From the NCBI GenBank assembly GCA_026874595.1, contig JAPPUL010000089.1, positions 186,001 to 250,000 on the forward strand: 64,000 bases of DNA, written 5' to 3'. Under the pieces are notes generated by a model. The model had not been told where the DNA came from. It saw only the letters and a list, made by a program, of their open reading frames with translations, and did not search any database. Numbering within the stretch: position 1 is the first letter of the stretch; each line of letters starts with the position of its first letter. Below, piece by piece: positions 54,278 to 63,410 of the stretch. The DNA comes from Sipunculus nudus. Its lineage: Eukaryota; Annelida; Sipuncula; Golfingiida; Sipunculidae. The translations under genes and the position numbers were made by a program.

Positions 54278-56116
54278 ATGGGTCTTCAAATACGATATAA
54301 ATGGTTTTGGATAGGACTTTTATTTTTCCTAGTGGTTATGTATTTTGCAGTGAGTGAGTTTGGGTATGCAGCAGGTGGTGGTAATTTAGGCGGTGAGGGT
54401 AAGGGAATAAATTTCCCAAGGGCACTTGATAGTTATGAAGATAGACATCTTACTAGTATAATGGAGGTACTAAAACATCGTATAGAAGTAGAGCCATTTA
54501 ATTTGATAGCGAGTCTAATTTTCTTATGTGCGATAATGCATACATTCCGTAGTAGTGCAATTCTTAAGTTGGCTCATAAAGTAGAGAAAAGCTATAAGGA
54601 AAGAAAAGAAAAAGGGATAAAGAAAGGCAAAGATGCAAGACGTTTTCTTGCAGGCTATCTACATTTCATGGGAGAGGTTGAGGTAGTATTTGGGTTATGG
54701 GTAGCGGTATTGCTACTTGCGATGCTATTTTACTTTAAAGACTTAAGCATAGCAGTACAATATGTATCGTATAAGGTAAATTATACAGAGCCGATGTTTG
54801 TGGTGGTTATAATGACTTTGGCGGCAACCCGCCCGATCTTAGTGTTGTCGCGCCTTTTGATGTCGAAGGTGGCTCATTTGTATAAGGGAGACCTTGCGGT
54901 ATGGTGGTTTACAATACTAACGGTAGGGCCAATTCTGGGTTCATTTATAACAGAGCCAGCCGCAATGACAATATCAGCATTAATATTAGCGGATAAATTT
55001 TATGAGCTTAACCCAAGCACAAAATTGAAATATAGTACACTGGCTTTACTTTTTGTAAACATATCGGTAGGAGGGACATTCACTCATTTTGCAGCACCCC
55101 CTGTGCTTATGGTAGCAGGGCCGTGGGATTGGGGTTTAACGTTTATGTTTATGAGCTTTGGACTCAAGGCGTTTTTTGGTATTTTGATATCTAACATTAT
55201 CTATTGGCTAATATTCAGAGAGGAGTTTAAGGTTTTGCAGGAGAAGTATAGAATGATATCTATCCAAAAGACACTTGAAGAACGGTTTATAAAGAGAAAG
55301 CGTCTTGAGGAGAAATTCGATGAGATTGAGTATCGCGAGTCGTCAGAGCTTGACTTTAAAAATCGCTTTGAGAAAAAAGCAGCAGCGATAAAACATGCTT
55401 TAGCGGATAGATTGAGGTGGCATATAAAGGATGAGGATGTTGATAAAGGTCTTGTTATGAAGTCGTTTGACAATATGTTTGAAGAGGTTAAGGAGAATGA
55501 GATAAAAAAGACATTGCCAGGATTGCTGCCTAAAGAAGAGCGGCCTTTTTATCCAGACCCGAATTGGGACAGACGTCGTGATAAAGTACCTGTTTGGATT
55601 ATGATTATCCACATAGGTTTTTTAGTTTGGACTGTTGTTAATGTGCATTATCCGGTTTTGTTTGTAGGTGGCTTTTTATTTTTTCTTGGTTTTGCAGATG
55701 TAACGTCGAAGTATCAGAATAGAATGGATCTTAGGCCGTCTCTTTTGGTTGGATTTTTTCTTGCAGGACTTGTTATTCATGGTGGATTACAAGGGTGGTG
55801 GATTGAGCCTGTTTTGAGTAATTTAACAGAGTTGCCGCTTATGATAGGAGCTATAGTTTTGACAGCGTTTAATGATAATGCGGCTGTAACGTATCTTAGT
55901 ACACTTGTGCCCAATTTTAGTGATGCTTTAAAATATGCTGTTGTATCTGGAGCTGTTACTGGTGGAGGACTTACGGTTATTGCAAATGCACCAAACCCTG
56001 CAGGACAGTCTATTTTAAAGAAATATTTTGATGGTGGCATATCTCCTTTAAGTCTTTTTATATATGCTATTATCCCAACTTTAATTATGGCTCTTATCTT
56101 CTTTTTTTGGAAATAA
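54278..56116 (+). CDS. Putative Na+/H+ antiporter of the ion-transporter superfamily
   Basis: This 612-residue inner-membrane protein has a signal-like first span, about six spans in the N-terminal half, a long charged cytoplasmic-type region (about 310-435, EKYRMISIQKTLEERFIKRK and following coiled-coil-like sequence) and about four spans in the C-terminal part. Motifs such as VGPILGSFITEPAAMTISALI and TAFNDNAAVTYLSTLVPNF have the paired hairpin-type TEPAA and DNAA features of NhaD-like antiporters. It probably expels Na+. Bases turn T-rich from about 55,600, and the stop codon lies in a 13-base duplication. Confidence 0.82.
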   Translation: MGLQIRYKWFWIGLLFFLVVMYFAVSEFGYAAGGGNLGGEGKGINFPRALDSYEDRHLTSIMEVLKHRIEVEPFNLIASLIFLCAIMHTFRSSAILKLAHKVEKSYKERKEKGIKKGKDARRFLAGYLHFMGEVEVVFGLWVAVLLLAMLFYFKDLSIAVQYVSYKVNYTEPMFVVVIMTLAATRPILVLSRLLMSKVAHLYKGDLAVWWFTILTVGPILGSFITEPAAMTISALILADKFYELNPSTKLKYSTLALLFVNISVGGTFTHFAAPPVLMVAGPWDWGLTFMFMSFGLKAFFGILISNIIYWLIFREEFKVLQEKYRMISIQKTLEERFIKRKRLEEKFDEIEYRESSELDFKNRFEKKAAAIKHALADRLRWHIKDEDVDKGLVMKSFDNMFEEVKENEIKKTLPGLLPKEERPFYPDPNWDRRRDKVPVWIMIIHIGFLVWTVVNVHYPVLFVGGFLFFLGFADVTSKYQNRMDLRPSLLVGFFLAGLVIHGGLQGWWIEPVLSNLTELPLMIGAIVLTAFNDNAAVTYLSTLVPNFSDALKYAVVSGAVTGGGLTVIANAPNPAGQSILKKYFDGGISPLSLFIYAIIPTLIMALIFFFWK

Positions 56117-56183
56117 GTTTTTGGAAATAAATTATATTTTCATGTGGTTATACTTTAGTTTTACTTTGGTTCTACTTTGGTAA
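56104..56183. repeat. Short duplications over two convergent stop codons
   Basis: TTTTTGGAAATAA occurs at 56104-56116 (ending in the antiporter stop) and at 56118-56130. Further on, 11-base units TACTTTAGTTT, TACTTTGGTTC and TACTTTGGTAA at 56151-56183 cross the ilvE stop (TTA, 56161-56163). Confidence 0.8.
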
Positions 56184-57093
56184 GCCATTTGCTATACTTT
56201 TCAAGACGTCCTTTTACCACTTGAAAATAGATTCTTTGAATTTGTTTTGTTAGTTTGCCTATCTGTCCATTACCTATTATCCTTCTGTCTATCTCCTTTA
56301 TCCAGGCAACTTGAACACCCGTTCCACAAAAGAAGACTTCATCGGCGATATATAGCTCAGAACGTTCTATATTCCTCTCAATAACTTCTAATTTTAGTTC
56401 TTCACGAGCAAGTTCTATTATTGTATTTCTTGTTATTCCTGCAAGTATTGACGCTGATAATGGTGGCGTTATTAGTTTGTCTTTCTTTACTATGAATATG
56501 TTTGCCGCTGAGCCTTCTGATACGTACCCCATATGGTCTAAGAATATTGCCTCATCATAATTATCAAGCATCGCCTCCGATTTGGCGAGTGCTGAGTTTA
56601 TATATACGCCTGAAGCCTTTGCTTTTGTCGGAATCATATTATCTGTTATACGCCTCCAGCTTGATATGCGACATTTTAATCCAAATTCTATGTCAAGATA
56701 ATTTTCAAGTGGGATTATATATATTGCAAGGCTATTTTTTACGTTGTGTAGTCTCGGGGATAACGATAAGTCACTTTTATATAAAAAGGGTCTTATATAT
56801 ATTCCATTTTTGTCTGCGTTCTTGTTTACTAGCTTTAGCGTTATCTCCATAAGCTCTAAAATACTATACTTTGAGCGCATTAATAGTATTTTTGAGGATT
56901 CCAAAAGCCTTCTGTAATGGTCTTCGAGCCTGAATACATACATGCTATTTGTTAAGTCATCCCAATAACCACGAATGCCGCCAAAACATGCTGTTCCGTA
57001 TTGTAGTGCATGAGTTTGGATGTTTATATTCGCTTCTTCAACTCGTACTATTTTATCTTTAAAGTATGCGTATCGTGCCTTTGTTTTATCCAT
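56161..57093 (-). CDS. ilvE: Branched-chain amino acid aminotransferase
   Basis: This is a fold-type IV PLP enzyme of 310 residues. The PLP lysine lies in MIPTKAKASGVYINSALAK (the family K-x-x-G-x-Y-N-x block). Supporting elements are YGTACFGGIRGYW at the N-terminus, EAIFLDHMGYVSEGSAANIF with the conserved Glu, and the phosphate cup ASILAGITRNTIIELA. It interconverts Leu, Ile and Val with their keto acids. No ilv or leu genes are adjacent. Confidence 0.94.
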   Translation of the reverse strand: MDKTKARYAYFKDKIVRVEEANINIQTHALQYGTACFGGIRGYWDDLTNSMYVFRLEDHYRRLLESSKILLMRSKYSILELMEITLKLVNKNADKNGIYIRPFLYKSDLSLSPRLHNVKNSLAIYIIPLENYLDIEFGLKCRISSWRRITDNMIPTKAKASGVYINSALAKSEAMLDNYDEAIFLDHMGYVSEGSAANIFIVKKDKLITPPLSASILAGITRNTIIELAREELKLEVIERNIERSELYIADEVFFCGTGVQVAWIKEIDRRIIGNGQIGKLTKQIQRIYFQVVKGRLEKYSKWLTKVEPK

Positions 57094-57562
57094 AACCTTA
57101 TTATTATTTTTTTAATCTCCTTTCTTTCGGTTTTAGCAGTATGTAAATATACTCATTTTCGGTTTAGTAAAAATGTATATTTTTGTAATTCACTAGTTTG
57201 CTATAAATGTATGTTTGAAAATAAATATAGTTGAATAATTATAAAATTATATTTATACTTGAAAGCCTATTTTTTGGGTTTTTGCAGCCGGTAGGTATGC
57301 TTATTTTTAGGCTTTTATTTTTTTATATCCAGAAAACTAAAGCTATCCTTTTATAGCAACTAAAAGCTCTTGTATAGGTCTATGATAAGTAAAACTTTTT
57401 CTTACAAATAGGTGTACAAAAATACATATTATCTTTTTATTATTATAATATGTAATATGATTTAGAGCTATTAGTATCACGCTAAATTATCTAAGGTTAA
57501 AAAGAATATAAAAGAATATAATAATATAATAAATAGTATGCTTGCAATAATAAGGAGGTTAC
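57094..57562. promoter_or_regulatory. Leader region between ilvE and nrdJ with two inverted repeats
   Basis: This is a 470-base AT-rich divergent spacer. AAAGCCTA (57262-57269) and TAGGCTTT (57308-57315) form an 8-base stem followed by a T-rich run, resembling an attenuator pointing to nrdJ. ACATATTAT (57424-57432) and ATAATATGT (57445-57453) form a perfect 9-base dyad. I found no cobalamin-riboswitch core here. AAGGAGG lies 5 bases before the nrdJ GTG. Confidence 0.45.
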
Positions 57563-57590
57563 GTGGATCAATCTAAGGTTAAAAAGAATA
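57490..57590 (+). repeat. Direct repeat of the nrdJ N-terminal coding sequence in its leader
   Basis: The 20-base string ATCTAAGGTTAAAAAGAATA occurs at about 57490 in the leader and again at about 57571 just inside nrdJ. Similarity continues loosely after it (AATAAATAGTATG in the leader, AATAAACAGCATG in the gene), so about 50 bases were duplicated around the start. Confidence 0.75.
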
Positions 57591-60325
57591 CAATAAACAG
57601 CATGATAGAACTAAAGGGCGCTGGGCTTGCTATTAAGCCTATGTTTAGTGACTATGACGGACATCCTTATGATCAAGTTGAATGGGAGCTTAGAAACGCA
57701 TCTATTACTAACGAAAATAATGAAATCATTTTTGAGGCCAATAGCGTTGAGTTTCCTAAGGCGTGGTCACAGATTGCAACAAATGTAGTAGCTTCTAAAT
57801 ATTTTACTGGAGGGCCTGTTGGCTCTAAAGAGCGCGAGACTAGCGTTAAAGTTATGATTGAGCGTGTTGCAAGAACAATAGCTGATTGGGGTATGGAGGC
57901 GGGTTATTTTTGCGATGAAAACTCTTATACTGTCTTTTACCGAGAGCTTAGCGATTTATTGCTAAATCAAAAGGCTTCATTCAATAGCCCTGTTTGGTTT
58001 AATTGTGGGGTTGAAAGTAGTACGAACCAGTTTTCAGCATGTTTCATAAACTCAGTAGAAGACACGATGTCTTCGATATTAGACCTTGCAAAAACAGAAG
58101 GAATGCTTTTTAAATGGGGTTCAGGCACGGGAACTAACTTGTCTACGATAAGGTCCTCATCAGAAGGTCTTAGTGGAGGTGGGACTGCATCGGGTCCGGT
58201 ATCTTTTATGAAAGGTTATGATGCTTTTGCGGGAGTAATAAAGTCTGGTGGTAAAACTCGTCGGGCTGCAAAGATGGTAATACTTAATGCAGATCATCCA
58301 GATATAAAAGAGTTCATAAATTGTAAGGCTCTGGAAGAGAAGAAAGCACATGCACTAATTAACGCTGGCTATGATGGATCATTTAATGGAGAGGCCTATA
58401 ACTCTATCGCATTTCAAAACGCTAATCACAGCGTACGTGTAGATGATCAGTTTATGGAAAGTGCAATTAATAATAAAGAATGGAAAACTAAAGCAGTTGT
58501 CTCTAAAGAATTCGTTTCGTCTTTTAAGGCAAAAGAGTTGCTTATGGATATTGCGGGGGCAACTTATGTTTGCGGTGATCCTGGTTTGCAGTTTGATACT
58601 ACGATTAATAAATGGCATACTTGTCCAAACTCAGGTAAAATTAATTCTAGTAATCCTTGTTCTGAATATATGTTTTTGGATGATTCAGCCTGTAACTTGG
58701 CTTCATTAAACCTTATGAAGTTTAGAACTAAAAAGGAAAAAGGTTCTACTGAAAAAGATACTTTTGATTTTGCTGGTTTTAGCTATGCCGTTTCTATAAT
58801 GATTATTGCACAAGAAATACTTGTATCGCATGCGACGTATCCAGGACAAAAGATTACTCAAAATAGTCTTGACTATAGACCACTTGGTCTTGGTTATGCA
58901 AATCTTGGAGCACTTCTTATGTCGAAAGGCTATCCTTATGATAGTGTTGAGGGGAGAAATTATGCAGCACTAATTACTTCTATAATGTGCGGGGCAGCCT
59001 ATAAAATGTCTTCAGTAATAGCAAGTGTGCAGGGCCCTTTCAAACATTATAAAATTAATTCGAAGCCAATGCTTAATGTAGTAGATATGCATAGGAAAGC
59101 ATCTTTGAAACTTATGGACTCTGTTGAGAAATTGGAGCGAGACAAAGATAAAACGGAGGCAAAGATACTCTTTGATATAGCAAATACTTTATGGGACGAT
59201 GCTTATAATCTTGGCAAAGAGTATGGTTATAGGAACTCTCAAACGACAGTTCTAGCACCAACTGGTACTATTGCTTTTATGATGGATTGTGATACTACGG
59301 GAATTGAGCCTGACATTGCACTGGTTAAGTATAAAAAGCTTGTAGGGGGCGGGCTTTTAAAGATTGTAAATCAAACAATAGCAATGGCTTTGGAGAATTT
59401 TAATTACAAACAAGAGGAAATAAATAGTATTATAAAATATATAGATTCTAATGATACGATAGAAGGCTGTCCGGAACTTAAAAAAGAGCATCTTAGTATT
59501 TTTGACTGTGCATTTAAACCGACTAATGGGACACGTAATATTAGCTATATGGGCCATATAAAAATGATGGAAGCAATACAGCCTTTTCTGTCAGGAGCAA
59601 TATCAAAGACTATAAACATGGATAGCAGTGCAACAAAAGAAGATATATACTATGCTCTTATTGAAGCTTGGAAACGAGGACTTAAATCTATAGCAATATA
59701 TAGAGACGGTTCAAAGTTAGTGCAGCCCCTGTCTACAACAAAGGAAGATAAAACTAAAGAGAAAACGTCTCAAACGATAAAAAGACGAATACTGCCTGAG
59801 GAGCGCGAAGCTATTACTCATAAGTTTAGTGTAGGAGGGCATGATGGATATGTAACAGCAGGGATGTATAAGGATGGAACACTTGGCGAGCTATTTATTG
59901 TAATGGCAAAGGAGGGTTCTGTAGTATCTGGGCTTATGGATTCGTTTGCAACGTCTGTTTCGCTTGCCCTGCAATATGGAGTACCGCTTGAGATACTAGT
60001 AGATAAGTTTGTGCACACTCGCTTTGAGCCATCAGGCTACACATCAAATAAAGCAATACCTATAGCAAAGTCTATAATGGATTATATATTTAGATGGCTT
60101 TCTATAAAGTTTCTAAATAAAAATCCTGTTGTGGCAGAGTTGGAGGATGATGTAGAGCTTAAAACGGCAGAAGGGTATGATGTATATAGTAGTAAAGATA
60201 AGGAAGAGGCTTTGTTTAAATATTCAAAAGATGCAAATCCTTGTGCGATATGCGGTTCTATAATGATAAGAAACGGAAGTTGTTATAGATGTTTAAATTG
60301 CGGTTCAACAAGCGGGTGTTCTTAG
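57563..60325 (+). CDS. nrdJ: Adenosylcobalamin-dependent ribonucleotide reductase (class II)
   Basis: This enzyme makes deoxynucleotides using a B12-derived radical. The 920-residue protein has the active-site region NSPVWFNCGVES, GTGTNLSTIRSS, the NPCSEYMFLDDSACNLASLN block with the catalytic Cys and Glu, and LAPTGTIAFMMDCDTTGIEP. It ends with a zinc-ribbon-like CAICGSIMIRNGSCYRCLNCG and a final C-x-x-x-C-type reductant tail (GSTSGCS). The start is GTG after AAGGAGG. It depends on cobalamin, matching the B12 operon at 35-41 kb, and as class II works with or without oxygen. Confidence 0.95.
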   Translation: MDQSKVKKNTINSMIELKGAGLAIKPMFSDYDGHPYDQVEWELRNASITNENNEIIFEANSVEFPKAWSQIATNVVASKYFTGGPVGSKERETSVKVMIERVARTIADWGMEAGYFCDENSYTVFYRELSDLLLNQKASFNSPVWFNCGVESSTNQFSACFINSVEDTMSSILDLAKTEGMLFKWGSGTGTNLSTIRSSSEGLSGGGTASGPVSFMKGYDAFAGVIKSGGKTRRAAKMVILNADHPDIKEFINCKALEEKKAHALINAGYDGSFNGEAYNSIAFQNANHSVRVDDQFMESAINNKEWKTKAVVSKEFVSSFKAKELLMDIAGATYVCGDPGLQFDTTINKWHTCPNSGKINSSNPCSEYMFLDDSACNLASLNLMKFRTKKEKGSTEKDTFDFAGFSYAVSIMIIAQEILVSHATYPGQKITQNSLDYRPLGLGYANLGALLMSKGYPYDSVEGRNYAALITSIMCGAAYKMSSVIASVQGPFKHYKINSKPMLNVVDMHRKASLKLMDSVEKLERDKDKTEAKILFDIANTLWDDAYNLGKEYGYRNSQTTVLAPTGTIAFMMDCDTTGIEPDIALVKYKKLVGGGLLKIVNQTIAMALENFNYKQEEINSIIKYIDSNDTIEGCPELKKEHLSIFDCAFKPTNGTRNISYMGHIKMMEAIQPFLSGAISKTINMDSSATKEDIYYALIEAWKRGLKSIAIYRDGSKLVQPLSTTKEDKTKEKTSQTIKRRILPEEREAITHKFSVGGHDGYVTAGMYKDGTLGELFIVMAKEGSVVSGLMDSFATSVSLALQYGVPLEILVDKFVHTRFEPSGYTSNKAIPIAKSIMDYIFRWLSIKFLNKNPVVAELEDDVELKTAEGYDVYSSKDKEEALFKYSKDANPCAICGSIMIRNGSCYRCLNCGSTSGCS

Positions 60326-60345
60326 ATATTCGTAGACATAAGAAG

Positions 60346-60921
60346 TTAGTATATATGATATTTGTTGTATACGTCAATGCTTTGCGGATGAATAAAAAGG
60401 CCTTTATTTATAAGGAATTGTAATTTATTTGAAATGACAGCAAAGACGGCTTTTTTAATGTTAGAAAGAGCAAGTGTAATAATATTTTGAGCTTGAACAA
60501 TATTTCTAGTTGGCTCACAAAAGTCAGCAACAAAAATAACTTCTTCATAAATAGACATATTGACCCTGCCAAGAGTATGACTTTTGATAGCATTAATAAT
60601 GTTGTGATCTTTAATGTTGAAAATATTAGTTGCAATTATGGCAGAAACCTTTGCATGTAAAAAAGCATGAGAACTTGCCTCAAGGGAGGAGGGCTTGTGA
60701 TTATGTTTTATACAATATTCTTTAAGCTGCTCTAAGGGAAGGTGTTTTGCACAATCATGAAGGAGCGCCGCAATATGGAGCGTATTAATATCTAGGTTAT
60801 GAGCAAGACCAATCTTGCAAGCAGTCCTTGCAACTTCAATAGAGTGTAAATATCTACTATATTCAAGATGCTTTTTAATGTATGCTTTAATTTTGTCAAT
60901 TAAAATATGTTCCCTATCCAT
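60346..60921 (-). CDS. yqeK: HD-domain hydrolase, YqeK-like
   Basis: This 191-residue HD-superfamily protein has metal ligands in YLHSIEVARTA, AALLHDCAKHLP (the HD pair), HAFLHAKVSA and IFVADFCEPTRN. This pattern matches YqeK, a symmetrical diadenosine tetraphosphatase that often neighbours nadD or rsfS; those genes are not seen here. It converges on nrdJ with a 20-base gap and diverges from the PBP gene. Confidence 0.85.
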   Translation of the reverse strand: MDREHILIDKIKAYIKKHLEYSRYLHSIEVARTACKIGLAHNLDINTLHIAALLHDCAKHLPLEQLKEYCIKHNHKPSSLEASSHAFLHAKVSAIIATNIFNIKDHNIINAIKSHTLGRVNMSIYEEVIFVADFCEPTRNIVQAQNIITLALSNIKKAVFAVISNKLQFLINKGLFIHPQSIDVYNKYHIY

Positions 60922-60960
60922 AATGCTTGTAAGAGCTATTCCAAGAATGTGAATATTAAG

Positions 60961-61005
60961 TTATTAGTCTTAGAGTTATTAATCTTAGAGTTATTAATCT
61001 TAGAT
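60961..61005. repeat. Three-copy 15-bp tandem repeat
   Basis: TTATTAGTCTTAGAG, TTATTAATCTTAGAG and TTATTAATCTTAGAT lie head to tail in the divergent spacer between yqeK and the PBP gene, where promoters must lie, so copy number could affect either. Confidence 0.85.
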
Positions 61006-61075
61006 AGTAAATAATTATTAATATAAAATAAATAAAAAACCGTCATAAGAAAGAATAATAGGATTATTTTAAGAC

Positions 61076-62710
61076 ATGGTGCTACCAAACAAATCTAGAT
61101 ATATATTTATACTACTTATTATGGTGCTACTTTTCATGGTGGTTAGTGTACGTTTTATATACATTGCACTATCAGGGAGTAAAGAGCCGAAAGGACTAGT
61201 CAATAATGGATTAACTAATCTAAGAGGGGATATATACGACCTGCGGGGGCGAGTGCTTGCAACAAATGAGTTAAGTTATTCAATATTTGCAAATCCAAAA
61301 GATTTTGATGAAAAAGAGCTTAAAGAGAAACTAGGAAAGCTTGCAAAGCTGCTTGGTATAAAAGAGAAGCGACTAATAGAGAAGTTTAATTTAAACAAGA
61401 GTTTTAATTGGTTAAAACGGAGGATAAAAGGAGAGCAAGCAACTGAGATAAGGAATTTAAACATGCAAGGGATATATGTAAGGGAAGAGTATAATCGAGT
61501 GTATCCTCAGGAGGGTTTATTGTCGCATATACTTGGCTTTACAAATATAGATAACGAAGGGATAGAGGGGATAGAGTATTCCTACGAAAAGGAGCTTAGT
61601 GCAGGAGATATGGGAGGAGGTGATGTTTTTAGAGATTTTCTAAAGAAAGGGAATAATATATATCTAACAATAGATTATGACATACAAAAGGTATCTGAGT
61701 CGGTGCTACGTAGTAACATATTAAAGTATGGAGCAGAGGAAGGAAGTATAATAATCATGGAAAGCGGTAGTGGACAGATAAGAGCGTTTGCAAACTATCC
61801 AGGATATAATAATAACAAGTACAGTAAATATGCTAAGGGGCTGTTCTTAAACAAAGGGATATCAAGTTACTACTCCCCGGGTTCAATAATGAAAGTATTC
61901 ACAGCAGGGATGTTATTTGAAGAGGGCTTACTTAGCGAAGATAAGTATTTTTATTGTCCTGGGAGTATAAAGGTACGCGGCCGACTTATAAGGTGCCATA
62001 AGGAGCATGGAAGGATAAGCTTGGGAGATGTAATAAGGAAATCATGTAATGTAGGCATAGTGAAGGCGTCTTTTTTGCTTGATAAGTTAAAGTTTTATAA
62101 ATATCTGAAGAAGTATGGCTTTGGCAAAAAGACAGGGATAGACTTACCGGGAGAGATAGTAGGACGCATACCGAGGCTAAAAGATATAAATAAGTTATCG
62201 AAGTCGATGTTGTCAATAGGTTATGAATTGGGGGTTACGTTAATCCAGCTTACAAGCAAGGCAGGAGTTTTTGCAAATGGCGGTTTATTGTATAAGCCTA
62301 AAATAGTAAAGCGTATAACAAATGGCAGAGGAGAAGAGCTTAAATTAAATGAGAGTGAAGATACGGGTGTTCGGATATTATCTAAAAAGACGTCAGATAG
62401 GATATATACTCTGCTAAGAGGAGTATTAGAAGAAGGAGGAACAGGACATAACGCAATGATAAAGGGTCTTGACCTTGCGGGCAAAACGAGTACAAGCAAT
62501 ATATATAATATAGAGGAAAAGTCCTTTTCTAAGGACAAAGTAAACACATCGTTTATCGGCTTTGTACCGTATAATGAAAAGATACTAACAGTGCTTGTGT
62601 TTATGCGAAATCCTCAAAAAGGGCCAAAGTCAGCAGCTGGAGTTGCAGCCCCAGTGTTTAAAGATCTAACGAACAATCTACTTGACAAAGGTCTTATAGT
62701 TTCAAATTGA
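61076..62710 (+). CDS. Class B penicillin-binding protein (FtsI/PBP2-like)
   Basis: This is a transpeptidase that cross-links peptidoglycan. The 544-residue protein has one N-terminal membrane anchor (about 10-33), the NLRGDIYDLRGRVLATN pedestal motif, and the penicillin-binding domain with SPGSIMKVF (SxxK, about residue 270) and RKSCNVG (SxN, about 323). The third motif reads AGKTSTSN (about 469), Ser replacing the usual Gly of K-T/S-G. Length suggests FtsI. No other division or wall genes are adjacent. The frame is complete. Confidence 0.88.
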   Translation: MVLPNKSRYIFILLIMVLLFMVVSVRFIYIALSGSKEPKGLVNNGLTNLRGDIYDLRGRVLATNELSYSIFANPKDFDEKELKEKLGKLAKLLGIKEKRLIEKFNLNKSFNWLKRRIKGEQATEIRNLNMQGIYVREEYNRVYPQEGLLSHILGFTNIDNEGIEGIEYSYEKELSAGDMGGGDVFRDFLKKGNNIYLTIDYDIQKVSESVLRSNILKYGAEEGSIIIMESGSGQIRAFANYPGYNNNKYSKYAKGLFLNKGISSYYSPGSIMKVFTAGMLFEEGLLSEDKYFYCPGSIKVRGRLIRCHKEHGRISLGDVIRKSCNVGIVKASFLLDKLKFYKYLKKYGFGKKTGIDLPGEIVGRIPRLKDINKLSKSMLSIGYELGVTLIQLTSKAGVFANGGLLYKPKIVKRITNGRGEELKLNESEDTGVRILSKKTSDRIYTLLRGVLEEGGTGHNAMIKGLDLAGKTSTSNIYNIEEKSFSKDKVNTSFIGFVPYNEKILTVLVFMRNPQKGPKSAAGVAAPVFKDLTNNLLDKGLIVSN

Positions 62711-62712
62711 GT

Positions 62713-63093
62713 TTAAGGGTTATGAATATAAGCCTTTTTTGGGACGTCAAGAAAAATGCTACAATTGTAACCGAGCATATCTTTCTCGCCATAGAAGAAG
62801 TAAGGGAAGTTAGTCTTGGATGAATTATTATGTAAGCTAACAAGGTCAAGCTGCATAATTTTGAATATTCTATAGGCAATTTTATTATAAATAACCTCAG
62901 AAGTTATAATAGAATCGAGTTCAATATCTATACTAATTTCGTTTCTGTTGATAGAATAATCTTTTCTAATGCGGAGGCGATGAATAGGAAAAGGGTTTAA
63001 GATTACAAGTAAAGTATCTCTTAGTTTAATTTCCTTTATGGAGAATTTATGTTTAGGAATGTTTTTATCAACGGTATAAATTTGGAAGATCAT
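62713..63093 (-). CDS. Hypothetical protein
   Basis: This 126-residue minus-strand protein has no signal, membrane span or known motif. It looks like a mixed alpha/beta domain (FQIYTVDKN, IKLRDTLLVILNPFPIHRL, ISIDIELDSIITSEVIYN, YNCSIFLDVP). It ends 2 bases from the convergent PBP stop. There is only a weak GGG before the ATG. Amino-acid makeup is ordinary and the frame is long for AT-rich noncoding DNA, so it is probably real. It does not match FliW or CsrA. Confidence 0.55.
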   Translation of the reverse strand: MIFQIYTVDKNIPKHKFSIKEIKLRDTLLVILNPFPIHRLRIRKDYSINRNEISIDIELDSIITSEVIYNKIAYRIFKIMQLDLVSLHNNSSKTNFPYFFYGEKDMLGYNCSIFLDVPKKAYIHNP

Positions 63094-63410
63094 ATAAAAC
63101 CCTGTAAACTTGTTAATAACATAGCTATCTACTATAATAGGCGGTAGAAATAAATATATGCAAGGATTGTCGACTTATTATATTTTAAATATGAAAATAT
63201 AGTAAAAAGAATGTAATAATGGTTTTAAAAAAAGGATAAAAAAAATTAAGAAGAAAACCTAAAGTTAAAATAAAGCAAATATGCAATTAATAAATAATTT
63301 AGAATACGGAATAATGTTACGATGATAAGGCTTTAAAAGCGATGCTAAATTAAGTATAGCTTAAGTATGGGCTAGTAAAGCAAAAAAGCAATAAAACGAG
63401 GTGGAGTTAA
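63094..63410. other. Spacer before fliN
   Basis: This is 317 bases of AT-rich DNA. I see no sigma-28 or sigma-54 promoter match, no open frame and no hairpin. GGTGGAG lies 5 bases before the fliN ATG. Confidence 0.45.

Noticed and set aside
57094-57562. Cobalamin riboswitch upstream of nrdJ
   Set aside because: The ACTGTGA and AGTCAG core seen at 34,981-35,005 has no counterpart here.
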